DNA from: Chitinophagales bacterium
GTDB taxonomy: Bacteria; Bacteroidota; Bacteroidia; Chitinophagales; Chitinophagaceae
Length of the DNA stretch: 64,000 bases
Assembly: GCA_017303455.1 (NCBI GenBank)
Contig: JAFLBM010000007.1
Coordinates: 124,001-188,000 of the forward strand
Direction: 5' to 3'
Part shown: positions 52,779-63,802 of the stretch, one piece after another
Layout: the number at the start of each line of letters is the position of its first letter
Numbering within the stretch: position 1 is the stretch's first letter
Program-made: the position numbers and the translations under genes
Notes under the pieces: generated by a model
The model's input: the letters and a program-made list of their open reading frames with translations, nothing else
Told to the model about the DNA's origin: nothing
Database searches by the model: none

Positions 52779-52834
52779 CTGCTGATTGGAAAAAGCAAAA
52801 TCCCTTAACCCCGTACCTGATAAAAGAATTTACA

Positions 52835-53785
52835 ATGAAGACTGGAGAATATCCAATGATATCAATTATTACCTTAAACTGGAATACCACAGCTATAACC
52901 GGCGATTTCCTCCGTTCGGTTAAGGATAACTGTTCGTATCCCTCCTACGAGGTAATAGTTGTTGATAATGCTTCAAAGGAAGATCCTACCTCGGCCCTGA
53001 AAGCAATCCTGCCAACTGTAAACGTAATCCGTAACCAGGAGAATTTGGGTTTTTCAGCAGGTAATAACGTGGGTATCCGGGCAGCCCAAGGAGACTATTT
53101 ATTTATTGTAAATAATGATACGGAAATTACCCTGGGTCTGCTTGAAGAACTGGTAGCGGTGTTTAAGAGTCATCCTGACGCCGGAATTGTAAGCCCAAAA
53201 TTTCATTATTTCTTTAATAAAGGAACAATTGAATATGCCGGGTATAACAAAGTGAATGTGTTTACCGGCCGGAACGGGATGATCGGGTGCGGAGAAAAAG
53301 ACAGCAGGCAATATGACAAGCTGAAAGTAACACATTATGCACATGGAGGTGCCATGATGCTGTCAAGAAGGGTTATTGAAGAGGCCGGGCTGATGCCCGA
53401 GATCTTCTTTTTGTACTATGAAGAGCTGGACTGGTCTGAGCAAATTAAAAGAAAAGGATACAAGATATATTACCAGCCGAAGGCATTGATCTATCATAAA
53501 GAGTCAATGACCACCGGCAAATCGAGCCCTTTAAAAACATATTATTTAACCCGGAACAGGATACTGTTCATGCAACGGAATATGCCCTTGCTGAACTATG
53601 CCATATTCCTGGGTTATTTCATTTTGTTTACTATTCCAAAGAATAGTATCGTATTCCTTTTGAAAGGGCAGCGGCAGCACCTGCACTCTTTTTGGAAAGG
53701 AATTATGTGGCATTTGAAAGGAGATGAAAAAAGGAAAAGTGCTGAAAAAATGAATTACAGGCAAAATACCCTGCGGGCTGCATAA
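52835..53785 (+). CDS. GT2-family glycosyltransferase (rhamnosyltransferase-like)
   Basis: 316 residues. MISIITLNWNTTAITGDFLRSV is the GT-A start, VVDNASKEDP the nucleotide region, NNDTEI the DxD metal motif, and YYEELDWSEQIKRKGYKIYYQPKALIYHKESMTTGKSSPLKTYYLTRNRILF is typical of WbbL-like family members. C-terminal hydrophobic stretches suggest membrane association. The start may be 52835 or 52856 (second ATG). It is in line with the sugar transferase and the giant secreted protein. Confidence 0.88.
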   Translation: MKTGEYPMISIITLNWNTTAITGDFLRSVKDNCSYPSYEVIVVDNASKEDPTSALKAILPTVNVIRNQENLGFSAGNNVGIRAAQGDYLFIVNNDTEITLGLLEELVAVFKSHPDAGIVSPKFHYFFNKGTIEYAGYNKVNVFTGRNGMIGCGEKDSRQYDKLKVTHYAHGGAMMLSRRVIEEAGLMPEIFFLYYEELDWSEQIKRKGYKIYYQPKALIYHKESMTTGKSSPLKTYYLTRNRILFMQRNMPLLNYAIFLGYFILFTIPKNSIVFLLKGQRQHLHSFWKGIMWHLKGDEKRKSAEKMNYRQNTLRAA

Positions 53786-53880
53786 GCAAGCAGGAATGAT
53801 GCATATAAAGGATTTTAAAAAGAGTTTTTAATAACAGATATCAGGAAATGAATTTACCCATTATCTCAAGCCTTCAAATT

Positions 53881-56800
53881 ATGAAAGTTTTTAAGAGTGT
53901 TCTTCTTGCCATGGTAGTTGCAGTTGCTGTTTTTATACAGGACGGTAATGCCCAGAGTGTGATCGATCCATCTGATCCGGTTATCACCTATAATCCATCT
54001 GCTCCGCCGGCAACACCTGCCAACGGAACCATTGCAAAGTGGATCAGGACAAAACGGTTATCCTGGAACACTGATTCCTGGAAAGCGTATTACCTGAGCG
54101 GTGTTCCCTTCAGGATCAAGTTTCCCGCTACGTATAACCACACAGCAAATGATGGCAAGAGGTACCCTGCCGTTCTTTTCCTGCATGGTATTGGTGAACG
54201 GGGAACTATCTATGATAACGAGTGGTCCATGGCCAACGGAGGTGTTGCTTTTAATAACGCTTCCAATAATGGCAGTTTTGATGGCTTTATCATTATTCCG
54301 CAAAGTGCCGGTGGTTGGGGAACTAACCATTTTGCCATTATCAGGCAACTTTTGGATTATATGATCACGAACAATAAGCTGGATCCTTTTGCAACCAGCG
54401 TTAACGGGCTTTCTGCCGGAGGTGGCGCCTGCTGGGAAATGATGATTAATTATCCAACTTACATCGCTACCTGTTTGCCGATGTCAGGCGTTTCACTGGC
54501 ACATGGAAGTACTGCTAATATTCAGAAATACAAATACACCCCCGTCTGGCATTTCCAGGGAGGTAAGGACAGTAATCCTGATCCCAACACGACCAACGAA
54601 GTTGCAGCAGCTATAGCTGCGCTGGGCGGGCAGTTTAAAAATTCACTTTACCCCAACCTGGGTCATGGCACCTGGAATACTGCATGGGCAGAGCCTGATT
54701 TTTTCCCGGCTTGTCGCAGGGCGTATAGTGCAAACCCCTGGACATTGTTTGGCCGGACAGAATTTTGCCCCGGTGATCCGATCAATGTGACGGTGGGTGT
54801 TGTTCCGGGTATGACAGCGTATGAATGGAGAAAAGATGGTGTATTAATACCGGGTGCCACTTCTAACAGTATTAATGTAACACAATTGGGTGTATATTCT
54901 GCAAGAGTGCAGAAAAATGGTATTTGGTCAGACTGGTCAAGAATACCAGTTGAAATAAAAATAAAAGTGGCTACTGTAACACCTCCTATTGTAACTGAAG
55001 GGCTGATGAGTAAGGTGTTGCCTGCACTTGATGGAAATACAAGTGTCACTTTGACTCTTCCAACTGGATATGAATCTTATGAATGGAGAAGGGTCGGCAA
55101 TAATACTTCCATTAGTACAACAAATACCTTGGTAGTTACAACTCCGGGAGAATATATTGCAAGAGTTACTGAGCAATATGGTTGTTCTAGCAGTTTTTCT
55201 GATCCTTTCGCAGTTGTTGATGCAAATGGTACAAATAAGCCAAGCCCGGCTTCCAATGTTGTGGCAACAACCACTTCAAAAACTGCAATCCGGCTTGACT
55301 GGAGTGATAACCCTGCTCCTCAGTACAACGAAACCAATTACGAGATATACCAGGGCACCACTGCCGGTGGACCCTATACATTGATAGCAATTACAGGAGC
55401 GGATGCCACTACTTATAACGTAACCGGCCTGACTCCCAAAACAAAATATTATTACAAATTAAGAGCTGTCAATAGTTTTGCTGCTTCTGCTGCTTCTAAT
55501 GAGGCCACCGCTACAACAGAATCAGATACTCAACTTCCAACGGCTCCGGGTAACCTGCAGGTGACTGGTATCACCAGGACATCTGTATCCCTTACATGGG
55601 CGGAATCTGTTGATGATATTGCTGTAACACGATATGATGTTTATATTGATGGAGTAAGAGCTTATCCTGCCACAGGAACTTCTATTACCATTAATGAACT
55701 GACGCCGCAGCAATCTTATAATTTCACGGTAAGAGCACTGGATGGTGCAGGTAACCAGTCGCCTTTCAGTAACCAGGTAACTGCTCAGCCACGTATTAAT
55801 GGTATTGCTTACAAGCATTATACTTATACCGGAAACTGGAGTAATCTTCCTGATTTCAACTCGCTTACTCCTGTCACAACAGGAGTAATGACAAATTTTG
55901 CATTGACGCCAAGAGTGCAGAATGATAATTTTGCCTTCCTGTGGGAGGGATATATTGTTATTCCAACTTCAGGTACTTACTACTTCCGTACAAACTCTGA
56001 TGACGGAAGCCGGTTATGGCTCGGAAGCCTGAATGGCACTACATCCCCGTATAGTTTCTCCGGTACACCTATTGTCAATAATGACGGACTGCACGGCAGC
56101 CAGGACAGAACATCCGGTGCTTTGAGTCTTACAGCAGGTGTTTATCCGATAGCGGTTGCTTTTTACGAGCAGGGTGGTGGTGAAGGACTAACAGTATCCT
56201 GGAGAACGCCATCCACAGGTACTTCTTTTGTAACCATACCAAACAGTGCCTTCCAGGAAGCTGCTGCCAATAATGGTTCAGCTCCTTCAGCACCTTCAAA
56301 TCTTGCGGCATCTGTGGTGTCATACAAGGCAATTAACATATCCTGGACAGATAACAGTACTAATGAAACCGGCTTTGAAATATGGAGATCAGCAAATGCC
56401 ACTTCTGGTTATGCACCAGTTGGGTTAGCTCCGGCCAATACCACAACATTTACAGATAGTATTGCACTGAACCCCGCCACCACTTATTTCTACCAGTTAA
56501 GGGCTGTTGGTCAGTACGGAGAATCTGCATTTATACCTCAAAACAATGCAGAGGCTAACTGGAAATTCAATAATAATTATAATGATGCAAGCCCGAATGG
56601 AAGGTCATTAACCGGGAATAATACCCCTACATTTAATACAGACAGGATCGAAGGAACTCATTCTGTTGACCTGAATGGCAGTAATGAAGATATGACGGTT
56701 AACACGAGTTCGGGCGACTACCTGCGGGGTGGTTATTCGCAAAAGACCGTTGCCTTCTGGATGCGGTCTGATGTGTCAAATAGCAACCGTGGTATTTTTG

Positions 56801-59800
56801 ATTTCGGTGGCAGCGATGATGGATTGGCTATGTATATTAATGCCAATAACCTGATTGCCGGTGTTGCCAGCAATAATACACGCAGAAGTATATCCTCTTC
56901 GTACAACAGTACTGCATGGAATCACATTGCGCTGGTATATAGCACTAATACCCTGAGACTTTATGTAAATGGAGTTCAGGTGGCTTCCAATACTAATCTT
57001 GGATTTACCTCTGTGGGTACAACTACAGATGGCTCTATGATCGGGGATGATAATGGCAGTAATTCGCTGAATACAGCTTTCGGGCAGTTTGATGGACGGT
57101 TTGATGATTTTTATATTTTCGGAACAGCGCTATCAGGTGCTGATATTTTGGCCCTGTATAACAACACTTATGGGTCTGTATTTGCAACCACACTTGCGCT
57201 GCCTGCAACACCAGTTGTGCCAAGTGGTTTAACAGCTACGGCTGTTTCTACCTCGTCAACACAGGTAAACTGGTCAGATAATGCTACTAACGAGACCGGG
57301 TACCAGGTGTACAGGTCGGTTAACGATAATGCTAATTTCGTTCTGCTGGCAACACTGCCTGCTAATAGTAATTCATACACTGATTCCGGTTTATTCGCCA
57401 ATGTTATTTATTACTACAAAGTGCTGGCTACAGGTGTGGGCAGTAACTCGGCCTTCAGTAATGAAGACAGTGCGAGGACTCTGAATAATATTCCGGTAAT
57501 AGCTGCCATCAATAACCAGGCAATCCATTTCCAGTCTACAGTAGCATTAAACGTAACGGCAACTGATGCTGATCCGGGGTATCTTACTCTTACTGTGGAT
57601 AATCTTCCTCCATTTGCCAGCTTCCAGCAAACAGCAAGTGGTGCAGGTACTATTACATTTACACAACCGGGTGTGCAGGGCTCATTCCCCGGGATTACTG
57701 TTCATGTAAGTGATGTGGATGGCGGCAGCAGCTCCGAGTCATTCGATCTGACAGTTAATGATAATTATAACCCGACTGTAAATGCGATCAGTAATTATAC
57801 AGTTGATGAAAATGGAAGCGTTTCCATCAACCTGACAGCACAAGATCAGAATGCTGCTGATGTATTGAGTTGGTCAGTAACTAACTTGCCGAATGCTTAT
57901 ACATTAACGCCTGGTGCAAATGGCAGTGCCACGTTATTGCTGCAGCCTAATTATGCAGCTGCCGGCGTCTATACTGTTAATGTAAACGTAACAGATGGTA
58001 ATGGTGGTACGGGTACTGCACAGTTCCTGCTGACAGTTAATGATAAGGATCCTAATAAAAAGATATATGCAAGGGTGCAATATGCCCATGTAATGGGTGC
58101 GCCATGGAATAATATGACGGGTATTACCACTAATAACCTTAAAGATGCAGATAATAACACCACATCTGTGGGTATTAACTTCCTGCAATCCTGGTGGCTG
58201 CCTTATAATGCGGGTCCGACAACAGGGAATAATTCAGGTGTATATCCTGATGGGGTATTGAATGATTTCTGGTATTTTGGCTATTATGGTGGACCAGAAA
58301 CAGCCAGCCTGAATGTAACAGGCCTGGATCCAAACAAGAAGTATAATCTTTCTTTCTATGCCGGCAGCGTATTTAATTATGTTACTGATAATGGTACAAC
58401 TAATTATACAGTAGGAGGCCAGACAGTTTCTCTGTATGTACAAAACAATACACAGAATACAGTTTCAATTAATGAAATCACACCTGCAGCTAATGGCACT
58501 ATTACTGTAAGTATGAGTAAAGCACCAGGCACGCCAATTGGTTACCTGAATGCCCTTGTAATTACGGAAGTCTATGATGATGGAACAGCTCCGGCGATGC
58601 CAAAATCACTGACGGCACAGGTAGTAACAGGCCAGGGAGTGAGGTTGAACTGGCAGGATGCGGCTTACAATGAAACAGGTTATGAGGTGTATCGTGCAGT
58701 AAGTGAAGCAGGGCCTTACAGCCTTGTGGGGACCACCAATCCTAATGCTGTAACATACATGGATAACACTATCTCCGGTAATACACAGTATTTCTATAAA
58801 CTGAGAGCATTCAACAGTTATGGTAACTCTGACTATACAGATGTTGTTACTGTAACTACGGCCAACAGGGTGCCTTCTTTAACAGCAATTCCTGATGTAC
58901 AAATAAAAAACAACCAGAGTGCAACAGTAAATATTACCGCACTGGATGATGCTACGGACCAGGTTACTTTAACTGTGACCGGCCTGCCATCTTTCGCCAC
59001 ATTTACTGATAATGGAAATGGTACAGGTGTTATCAGCATCAACCCGAATGCAGGAACACTGGGTATCTTCCCGGGAGTTACTGTAACGGCAAAGGATAAT
59101 AATGATGCCAGCAGCACAGTTAATTTCACCATCTTCGTTACCGATGCTGATGTCACATATACATATGTGAATATCGCTAATGATAATAACCAGGCACCAA
59201 AACCATGGAATAACCTGAATGCGCCAGCTCCTTTTGCCGGCCTCTCCATTACCAACCTCAGGGATGATAATGACCTGGCCACCGGTATCAATGTAACACT
59301 TACCGATGCATGGCAGGGAGGTTCTTCAACCGGAGTGAGATTCCGTGATGGTAAAGAACTGTATCCGGAGCAGGTTTCCAGGTCAGGTATTTATGCAACA
59401 GATGCAGGAACCCGCAGGGTTACTGTTACAGGGCTTAATAATGCCAGGAAGTACAACTTTGTATTCTTTAATAGTCACGGTACCAGCGAAAGTTCGCTGA
59501 CTAATTTTACGATCAATGGAACAACCGTTTCTCTCAGTGCTGCCTATAATGCAGATAAAACAGTTCAGATAAATGGTATCACTCCTGTAAATGGTACTGT
59601 TACAATTAATGTAGCGAAAGGAGCCGGGGCTGTCACTGCTGTATTCAGCGCATTGGTTATCCAGTCATATGTACCGGCTAACGTAACTGTGCTGAGCCCG
59701 GTTGAACTGAGAGCTGTTGATCTGAAAACCAACTCGATCACATTACAGTGGCAGGACAGGGCAGATAATGAAACGGGTTACGAAATCTGGCGTGCAAGCG

Positions 59801-60903
59801 CAGGAGGTTCCTATTCATTACTAACTACAGTTCCGGCCAACACGACATCTTATATCAATAGTAATCTACCGGCTAACACTACGTATGACTATACTGTACG
59901 GGCAACATATGCAGGTGGCACGTCAGGCTACAGCAATGCTGCAAGAGGTTATACATACAGCTCACTGGTACATATTAATTTTAATACCAGTGCAGCCGTA
60001 GCACCAAGCCCCTGGAATAACCTTAATTGGGTTTATGGCATCGGTGCAAGCTGGGATAATTTCAAAAACCAGTCTGGTATTCCAACAAATATTGGTATGA
60101 CACAGCCTGTAAAAGTGGATGGCGTGGTTAACAGCGGTGTGAATACCGGCAACAACTCCGGTATCTTCCCGGATAATGTGATGATTGAAAACTTTGGTAT
60201 GTTCCCGGGCACTCCGACTTATGTGAAGCTTTCGGGCCTGAGCAGTGCTAAAACATATGATCTTACTTTCTTCTGTAGTGTTACAGGGGTATTTGGAGAT
60301 CAGACCTGTTATTACACTGTGAATGGTAAAACAGTTTTACTGAATGGATTCAATAACAGGAGTGGTACTGTTACTCTCTATAATGTCTCCGGTGATGAAA
60401 ATGGGGAAGCCATCGTCAATTTCGGAAGCTATGAAAGTGCAACATTTGGATTGTTGGGCGCTATGATCGTCAAAGGCTATACTAAGTCTGATAATGATAT
60501 AGCTGCTACTCCGGGCAACCTGGGTGGTAGAGGACCGGTTACCACTGGAACGATTACCCAATCAACTCCTGTGGCACCTGCAGCAGCAGCAAAAGAAGAA
60601 GTAAAGGCTGAGATTGTCAGAGAGGAAGTGGTAAGCGATAATAAAGTTTTAGGGGCTTATCCTAATCCATTCGAACAGAGTTTTACATTGGTAATCCCTG
60701 CTTCTGAAAATGAAACCGTCCAGATCAGTATCTACGATCTGTCCGGAAAACAAGTATACCAGAAGCAGATAGCTGGTTTGAATAAAGGAGATAATTACAT
60801 AAGAATTGACGGTAACATGGGAATGGCGAGAGGCACCTATATTGCCCAGGTCTTTTATGTACAGTCAGGTAAATCAAAGAGCCTGAAATTGATCAAGCGT
60901 TAG
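53881..60903 (+). CDS. Giant secreted T9SS protein with esterase domain and three unrecognised PWNN modules
   Basis: 2340 residues. Signal peptide (MKVFKSVLLAMVVAVAVFIQDGNAQ). About residues 50-290: alpha/beta-hydrolase of the PHB-depolymerase/feruloyl-esterase type with LFLHGIGERG, GLSAGGGA (Ser178), GGKDSNPDP (Asp230) and GHGTW (His262), a complete triad. Then Ig-like and FN3 domains (from about 452), PA14 (about 640-775), FN3, LamG (about 890-1100), FN3, cadherin-like repeats (about 1200-1390), three copies of a module opening with PWNN (about 1391, 1758, 2028) separated by FN3 domains (the first two also by a cadherin-like domain), and a C-terminal type A sorting domain (YPNPFEQSFTL). It may act on and stay with the extracellular glycan made by neighbouring genes; this is inference. 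ATG 53881 fits the signal peptide; the frame is open from 53848. A terminator follows at 60929. Confidence 0.85.
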   Translation: MKVFKSVLLAMVVAVAVFIQDGNAQSVIDPSDPVITYNPSAPPATPANGTIAKWIRTKRLSWNTDSWKAYYLSGVPFRIKFPATYNHTANDGKRYPAVLFLHGIGERGTIYDNEWSMANGGVAFNNASNNGSFDGFIIIPQSAGGWGTNHFAIIRQLLDYMITNNKLDPFATSVNGLSAGGGACWEMMINYPTYIATCLPMSGVSLAHGSTANIQKYKYTPVWHFQGGKDSNPDPNTTNEVAAAIAALGGQFKNSLYPNLGHGTWNTAWAEPDFFPACRRAYSANPWTLFGRTEFCPGDPINVTVGVVPGMTAYEWRKDGVLIPGATSNSINVTQLGVYSARVQKNGIWSDWSRIPVEIKIKVATVTPPIVTEGLMSKVLPALDGNTSVTLTLPTGYESYEWRRVGNNTSISTTNTLVVTTPGEYIARVTEQYGCSSSFSDPFAVVDANGTNKPSPASNVVATTTSKTAIRLDWSDNPAPQYNETNYEIYQGTTAGGPYTLIAITGADATTYNVTGLTPKTKYYYKLRAVNSFAASAASNEATATTESDTQLPTAPGNLQVTGITRTSVSLTWAESVDDIAVTRYDVYIDGVRAYPATGTSITINELTPQQSYNFTVRALDGAGNQSPFSNQVTAQPRINGIAYKHYTYTGNWSNLPDFNSLTPVTTGVMTNFALTPRVQNDNFAFLWEGYIVIPTSGTYYFRTNSDDGSRLWLGSLNGTTSPYSFSGTPIVNNDGLHGSQDRTSGALSLTAGVYPIAVAFYEQGGGEGLTVSWRTPSTGTSFVTIPNSAFQEAAANNGSAPSAPSNLAASVVSYKAINISWTDNSTNETGFEIWRSANATSGYAPVGLAPANTTTFTDSIALNPATTYFYQLRAVGQYGESAFIPQNNAEANWKFNNNYNDASPNGRSLTGNNTPTFNTDRIEGTHSVDLNGSNEDMTVNTSSGDYLRGGYSQKTVAFWMRSDVSNSNRGIFDFGGSDDGLAMYINANNLIAGVASNNTRRSISSSYNSTAWNHIALVYSTNTLRLYVNGVQVASNTNLGFTSVGTTTDGSMIGDDNGSNSLNTAFGQFDGRFDDFYIFGTALSGADILALYNNTYGSVFATTLALPATPVVPSGLTATAVSTSSTQVNWSDNATNETGYQVYRSVNDNANFVLLATLPANSNSYTDSGLFANVIYYYKVLATGVGSNSAFSNEDSARTLNNIPVIAAINNQAIHFQSTVALNVTATDADPGYLTLTVDNLPPFASFQQTASGAGTITFTQPGVQGSFPGITVHVSDVDGGSSSESFDLTVNDNYNPTVNAISNYTVDENGSVSINLTAQDQNAADVLSWSVTNLPNAYTLTPGANGSATLLLQPNYAAAGVYTVNVNVTDGNGGTGTAQFLLTVNDKDPNKKIYARVQYAHVMGAPWNNMTGITTNNLKDADNNTTSVGINFLQSWWLPYNAGPTTGNNSGVYPDGVLNDFWYFGYYGGPETASLNVTGLDPNKKYNLSFYAGSVFNYVTDNGTTNYTVGGQTVSLYVQNNTQNTVSINEITPAANGTITVSMSKAPGTPIGYLNALVITEVYDDGTAPAMPKSLTAQVVTGQGVRLNWQDAAYNETGYEVYRAVSEAGPYSLVGTTNPNAVTYMDNTISGNTQYFYKLRAFNSYGNSDYTDVVTVTTANRVPSLTAIPDVQIKNNQSATVNITALDDATDQVTLTVTGLPSFATFTDNGNGTGVISINPNAGTLGIFPGVTVTAKDNNDASSTVNFTIFVTDADVTYTYVNIANDNNQAPKPWNNLNAPAPFAGLSITNLRDDNDLATGINVTLTDAWQGGSSTGVRFRDGKELYPEQVSRSGIYATDAGTRRVTVTGLNNARKYNFVFFNSHGTSESSLTNFTINGTTVSLSAAYNADKTVQINGITPVNGTVTINVAKGAGAVTAVFSALVIQSYVPANVTVLSPVELRAVDLKTNSITLQWQDRADNETGYEIWRASAGGSYSLLTTVPANTTSYINSNLPANTTYDYTVRATYAGGTSGYSNAARGYTYSSLVHINFNTSAAVAPSPWNNLNWVYGIGASWDNFKNQSGIPTNIGMTQPVKVDGVVNSGVNTGNNSGIFPDNVMIENFGMFPGTPTYVKLSGLSSAKTYDLTFFCSVTGVFGDQTCYYTVNGKTVLLNGFNNRSGTVTLYNVSGDENGEAIVNFGSYESATFGLLGAMIVKGYTKSDNDIAATPGNLGGRGPVTTGTITQSTPVAPAAAAKEEVKAEIVREEVVSDNKVLGAYPNPFEQSFTLVIPASENETVQISIYDLSGKQVYQKQIAGLNKGDNYIRIDGNMGMARGTYIAQVFYVQSGKSKSLKLIKR

Positions 60904-60928
60904 TATATGTAAAAACCAACTCAATAGG

Positions 60929-60963
60929 AAGGGCTGATCTTAAAAAATCAGCCCTTCTCTTTT
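60929..60963 (+). terminator. Terminator after the giant T9SS gene
   Basis: AAGGGCTGAT (60929-60938) pairs with ATCAGCCCTT (60947-60956), with T-rich sequence after it. The next genes therefore need their own promoter. Confidence 0.88.
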
Positions 60964-61038
60964 AAAAAAACGGCCAGCCATTGCATAACAAGCTATAAAA
61001 CTGTATTTTAACGCCCTATTAAATCATCGAAACCCAAA

Positions 61039-61764
61039 ATGGAAAAAATCACCAGGCTTTCAATTGTCATCCCGGCTTATAACGAGGGACGAACGATCCA
61101 TCTTATTCTTGACCGTGTGGCCGACACCATACTCGTTAATGATATAGAAAAAGAAGTAATCATTGTGAATGATTGTTCAACTGATAACACTGAGGAGGCT
61201 ATTAAACATTATATGGCCAGCCACCCCGGCTTTAATATCCAGTATTACAAACATGAAATAAATAAAGGTAAAGGAGCCGCAATTCATACCGGTATTCAGA
61301 AAGCCACCGGCGAGTACCTGGTTATCCAGGATGCAGATCTTGAGTATGACCCCGAAGAGTTTAATTTGTTATTAAAACCCGTTATCCGTGGTTTTGCTGA
61401 TGTTGTGTACGGGTCCCGTTTTTTAGGAGGTAATTCGCATCGTATTCTTTTCTACTGGCACTCTATTGGTAATAAATTCCTGACCAGGCTTAGTAATATG
61501 TTCACCAACCTGAACTTGTCTGACATGGAGACCTGTTATAAGTTGTTCAAAACATCAATTATCCAGGAAGTGAAACTTAAGGAAAAACGTTTCGGTTTTG
61601 AGCCGGAAGTAACCGCTAAGATTTCGAGGATACCCAATATCAGGATCTATGAAGTGGGGATTTCTTATTATGGTCGTACCTATGAGGAAGGGAAGAAGAT
61701 TGGCTGGAAAGACGGTTTCCGGGCTATTTATTGCATCCTCAAGTATAATTTATTTTCCAAATGA
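61039..61764 (+). CDS. GT2 glycosyltransferase, Dpm1/GtrB-like
   Basis: 241 residues. [68 protein letters not shown] and YGSRFLGG are the dolichyl-phosphate mannose synthase-like pattern, and [17 protein letters not shown] and [14 protein letters not shown] complete it. It probably transfers a sugar to undecaprenyl phosphate, supplying the donor for the GT-C-like enzyme two genes on. Stop overlaps the methyltransferase start by 4 bases. Confidence 0.88.
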   Translation: MEKITRLSIVIPAYNEGRTIHLILDRVADTILVNDIEKEVIIVNDCSTDNTEEAIKHYMASHPGFNIQYYKHEINKGKGAAIHTGIQKATGEYLVIQDADLEYDPEEFNLLLKPVIRGFADVVYGSRFLGGNSHRILFYWHSIGNKFLTRLSNMFTNLNLSDMETCYKLFKTSIIQEVKLKEKRFGFEPEVTAKISRIPNIRIYEVGISYYGRTYEEGKKIGWKDGFRAIYCILKYNLFSK

Positions 61765-62513
61765 CATTGATTGGGGACAAAAGTGCTGATTGGACCGGGG
61801 GAGAAACATTAGAAGCTTTTGCGCATGCCGAACGGTTTAACCGCTGGATGTTTGACGCCATAGCAAGTCATTGCAGTGGCAAAATCCTTGAGATAGGAAG
61901 TGGAATTGGTAATTTGTCAATACACCTGCTTGAAAAAGCGGAATCACTTACTGTGAGTGATATGAATAAGAATTATTGCTCCGTATTGCAGCAGCGCCTG
62001 GGTCATTATAAACAGGTTGAGGGAGTTTGCCAATTAGACCTTTCTGTTACAGATTTTGAAGAGCAATATGCATCCTTGTTAGGGAAATTTGATACTGTGG
62101 TCGCATTAAATGTAATCGAGCATATTAATGATGAAGGAGCGGCGATCCGGAATTGCAAAAAATTATTAAATGAGAATGGACGATTAGTGATACTGGTACC
62201 GGCTTTTCAATGGCTGTATAATTCTTTAGACAGGGAGTTGCAACATTTCAGAAGATATAGTAAAAAGACATTATCAGCAGCGGTGTCGGGCCAGGGGTTT
62301 GTTATTTCTGCTTTAAGGTACTTTAACAGCCCCGGTATTCCCGGTTGGTGGCTGTCCGGTACTTTGTTCCGGAAAAAAATAATATCACGATCTCAATTGA
62401 TGGTATATAATACACTGGTTCCTTTATTTCGCCTGTTTGACAGGCTAACCAACCGGTTAGCAGGATTATCTTTAATCATCATAGCAGTAAAACATAAAAC
62501 TGAATTGAAATAA
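61761..62513 (+). CDS. Class I SAM-dependent methyltransferase
   Basis: 250 residues. Motif I is [28 protein letters not shown] (GxGxG), with [61 protein letters not shown] following. The last part resembles bacterial membrane-glycan methyltransferases next to GT-C genes. Substrate unknown. Overlaps the upstream stop by 4 bases and the downstream start by 1 base. Confidence 0.87.
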   Translation: MTLIGDKSADWTGGETLEAFAHAERFNRWMFDAIASHCSGKILEIGSGIGNLSIHLLEKAESLTVSDMNKNYCSVLQQRLGHYKQVEGVCQLDLSVTDFEEQYASLLGKFDTVVALNVIEHINDEGAAIRNCKKLLNENGRLVILVPAFQWLYNSLDRELQHFRRYSKKTLSAAVSGQGFVISALRYFNSPGIPGWWLSGTLFRKKIISRSQLMVYNTLVPLFRLFDRLTNRLAGLSLIIIAVKHKTELK

Positions 62514-63790
62514 TGCAAAACCCGAATACAGCATTGGTAAACAAACGGAGTGAGCAATTGATAAAATTTATTGCCGCTTCGCTGATCCTGGTTTATCTTA
62601 TTAATTGTTTCAGCCCCCTCCGTCTGCATGTTGATATGCTGCGGTATTTTGCCATAAAGGATTGCATTGAATTGGGGTGCCCGCCCGATTCTGAAGCTGC
62701 CAAAGACTACCTGCCTTACGGGTATACCGGATTGTTGCTTCTTTTATCCAAAATTGGATTCTTGAACTCTTTTGTTATTGTTTTTATTAACTGTGCCTTT
62801 CTTTTTGGCAGTATATACCTTGCTAAGAAAATTTTCGATCTGTCAGGAAAAACATATCTTTTTATTGCTGTTGTATTACTGAACTGGACCACCATTAAGT
62901 TTACCACGCATCCTCTTTCGGAAATGCAGTATCTCTTTTTCTCCATGGCGAGCTTGTATTACTTCTGTAAATTTACCAGTACCAGGAGCTTTGTTTCCCT
63001 TTTTTTGTCTTTTATCGCTGCCGGGCTCGCCTTCCTGACCCGTTCTGTAGGAGTAGCATTGGCGGCTGCGCTGGTAGCAGGGGTTATATGGCAATACAGG
63101 GAGCAATTGCTTTTACTTATTCGTAAGAATAAGGTGGTAGTACTGATTCTGTTAATTATAATTGCAGGGGTTGCTGTTTTTTCTAAACAGCTTGGTCTTG
63201 ATCATTACACAGGTGTATTTTCAAAACAATTCGATGAGGGTGTTGGATTCAAAGATATCCTCGGCTGGCATTTTACGGAATGGTCTGAGTTAGTAGTTAA
63301 CACATCCCAGTCCAAAGTGGCAGCTTATTTGCCTGATTCTTTGTCGAAAACAGGGTTTATCGTTACCGGTATCATATTCTTTTGCGTCTTTGTTTTCTTG
63401 TTATTCCGGAATAAGAAAATACCATTTATTGTAAAGGCATACCTGGTTTTCTATTCTGTTTTGATGTTTAACTGGCCTTTTTATGACCCAAGATTTTGGG
63501 TACCTGTTCTCCCCCTGGTAGCAGCTGTTGTCATTCAGACATCATTTTCTGTATCGAAGCTGTCCAGGAACCTGCAGGTAGCGGCGTTTACGGCCTATAT
63601 GCTCATCGGTATTGTTTCAATCGGGTATATGACCTATACTTCTTTAAATAAGAAGGCCTTTACCCGCACACAAGCCAACGGGGTATACAGGAATGAGTAT
63701 GAGACCGTCTTTTTTGGAAAGCCACAAAGTGATACGGCAAAGCACATCAACCAGGAGGCCTTGCATGTGATAGAACGATATGGCCGGTAA
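62513..63790 (+). CDS. Multi-spanning GT-C-like membrane protein
   Basis: 425 residues with about eleven hydrophobic segments. The first loop has the Asp-containing segment PLRLHVDMLRYFAIKDC, matching the position of the catalytic acidic residue in GT39/GT-C lipid-linked-sugar transferases, and LTRSVGVALAAALVAGVIWQYR and FYDPRFWVPVLPL are in accord. A transfer of a sugar from undecaprenyl-phosphate carrier to an acceptor in the periplasm is inferred from family and neighbours. The family call is moderate. Confidence 0.65.
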   Translation: MQNPNTALVNKRSEQLIKFIAASLILVYLINCFSPLRLHVDMLRYFAIKDCIELGCPPDSEAAKDYLPYGYTGLLLLLSKIGFLNSFVIVFINCAFLFGSIYLAKKIFDLSGKTYLFIAVVLLNWTTIKFTTHPLSEMQYLFFSMASLYYFCKFTSTRSFVSLFLSFIAAGLAFLTRSVGVALAAALVAGVIWQYREQLLLLIRKNKVVVLILLIIIAGVAVFSKQLGLDHYTGVFSKQFDEGVGFKDILGWHFTEWSELVVNTSQSKVAAYLPDSLSKTGFIVTGIIFFCVFVFLLFRNKKIPFIVKAYLVFYSVLMFNWPFYDPRFWVPVLPLVAAVVIQTSFSVSKLSRNLQVAAFTAYMLIGIVSIGYMTYTSLNKKAFTRTQANGVYRNEYETVFFGKPQSDTAKHINQEALHVIERYGR

Positions 63791-63802
63791 GTAACGATTT
63801 TT

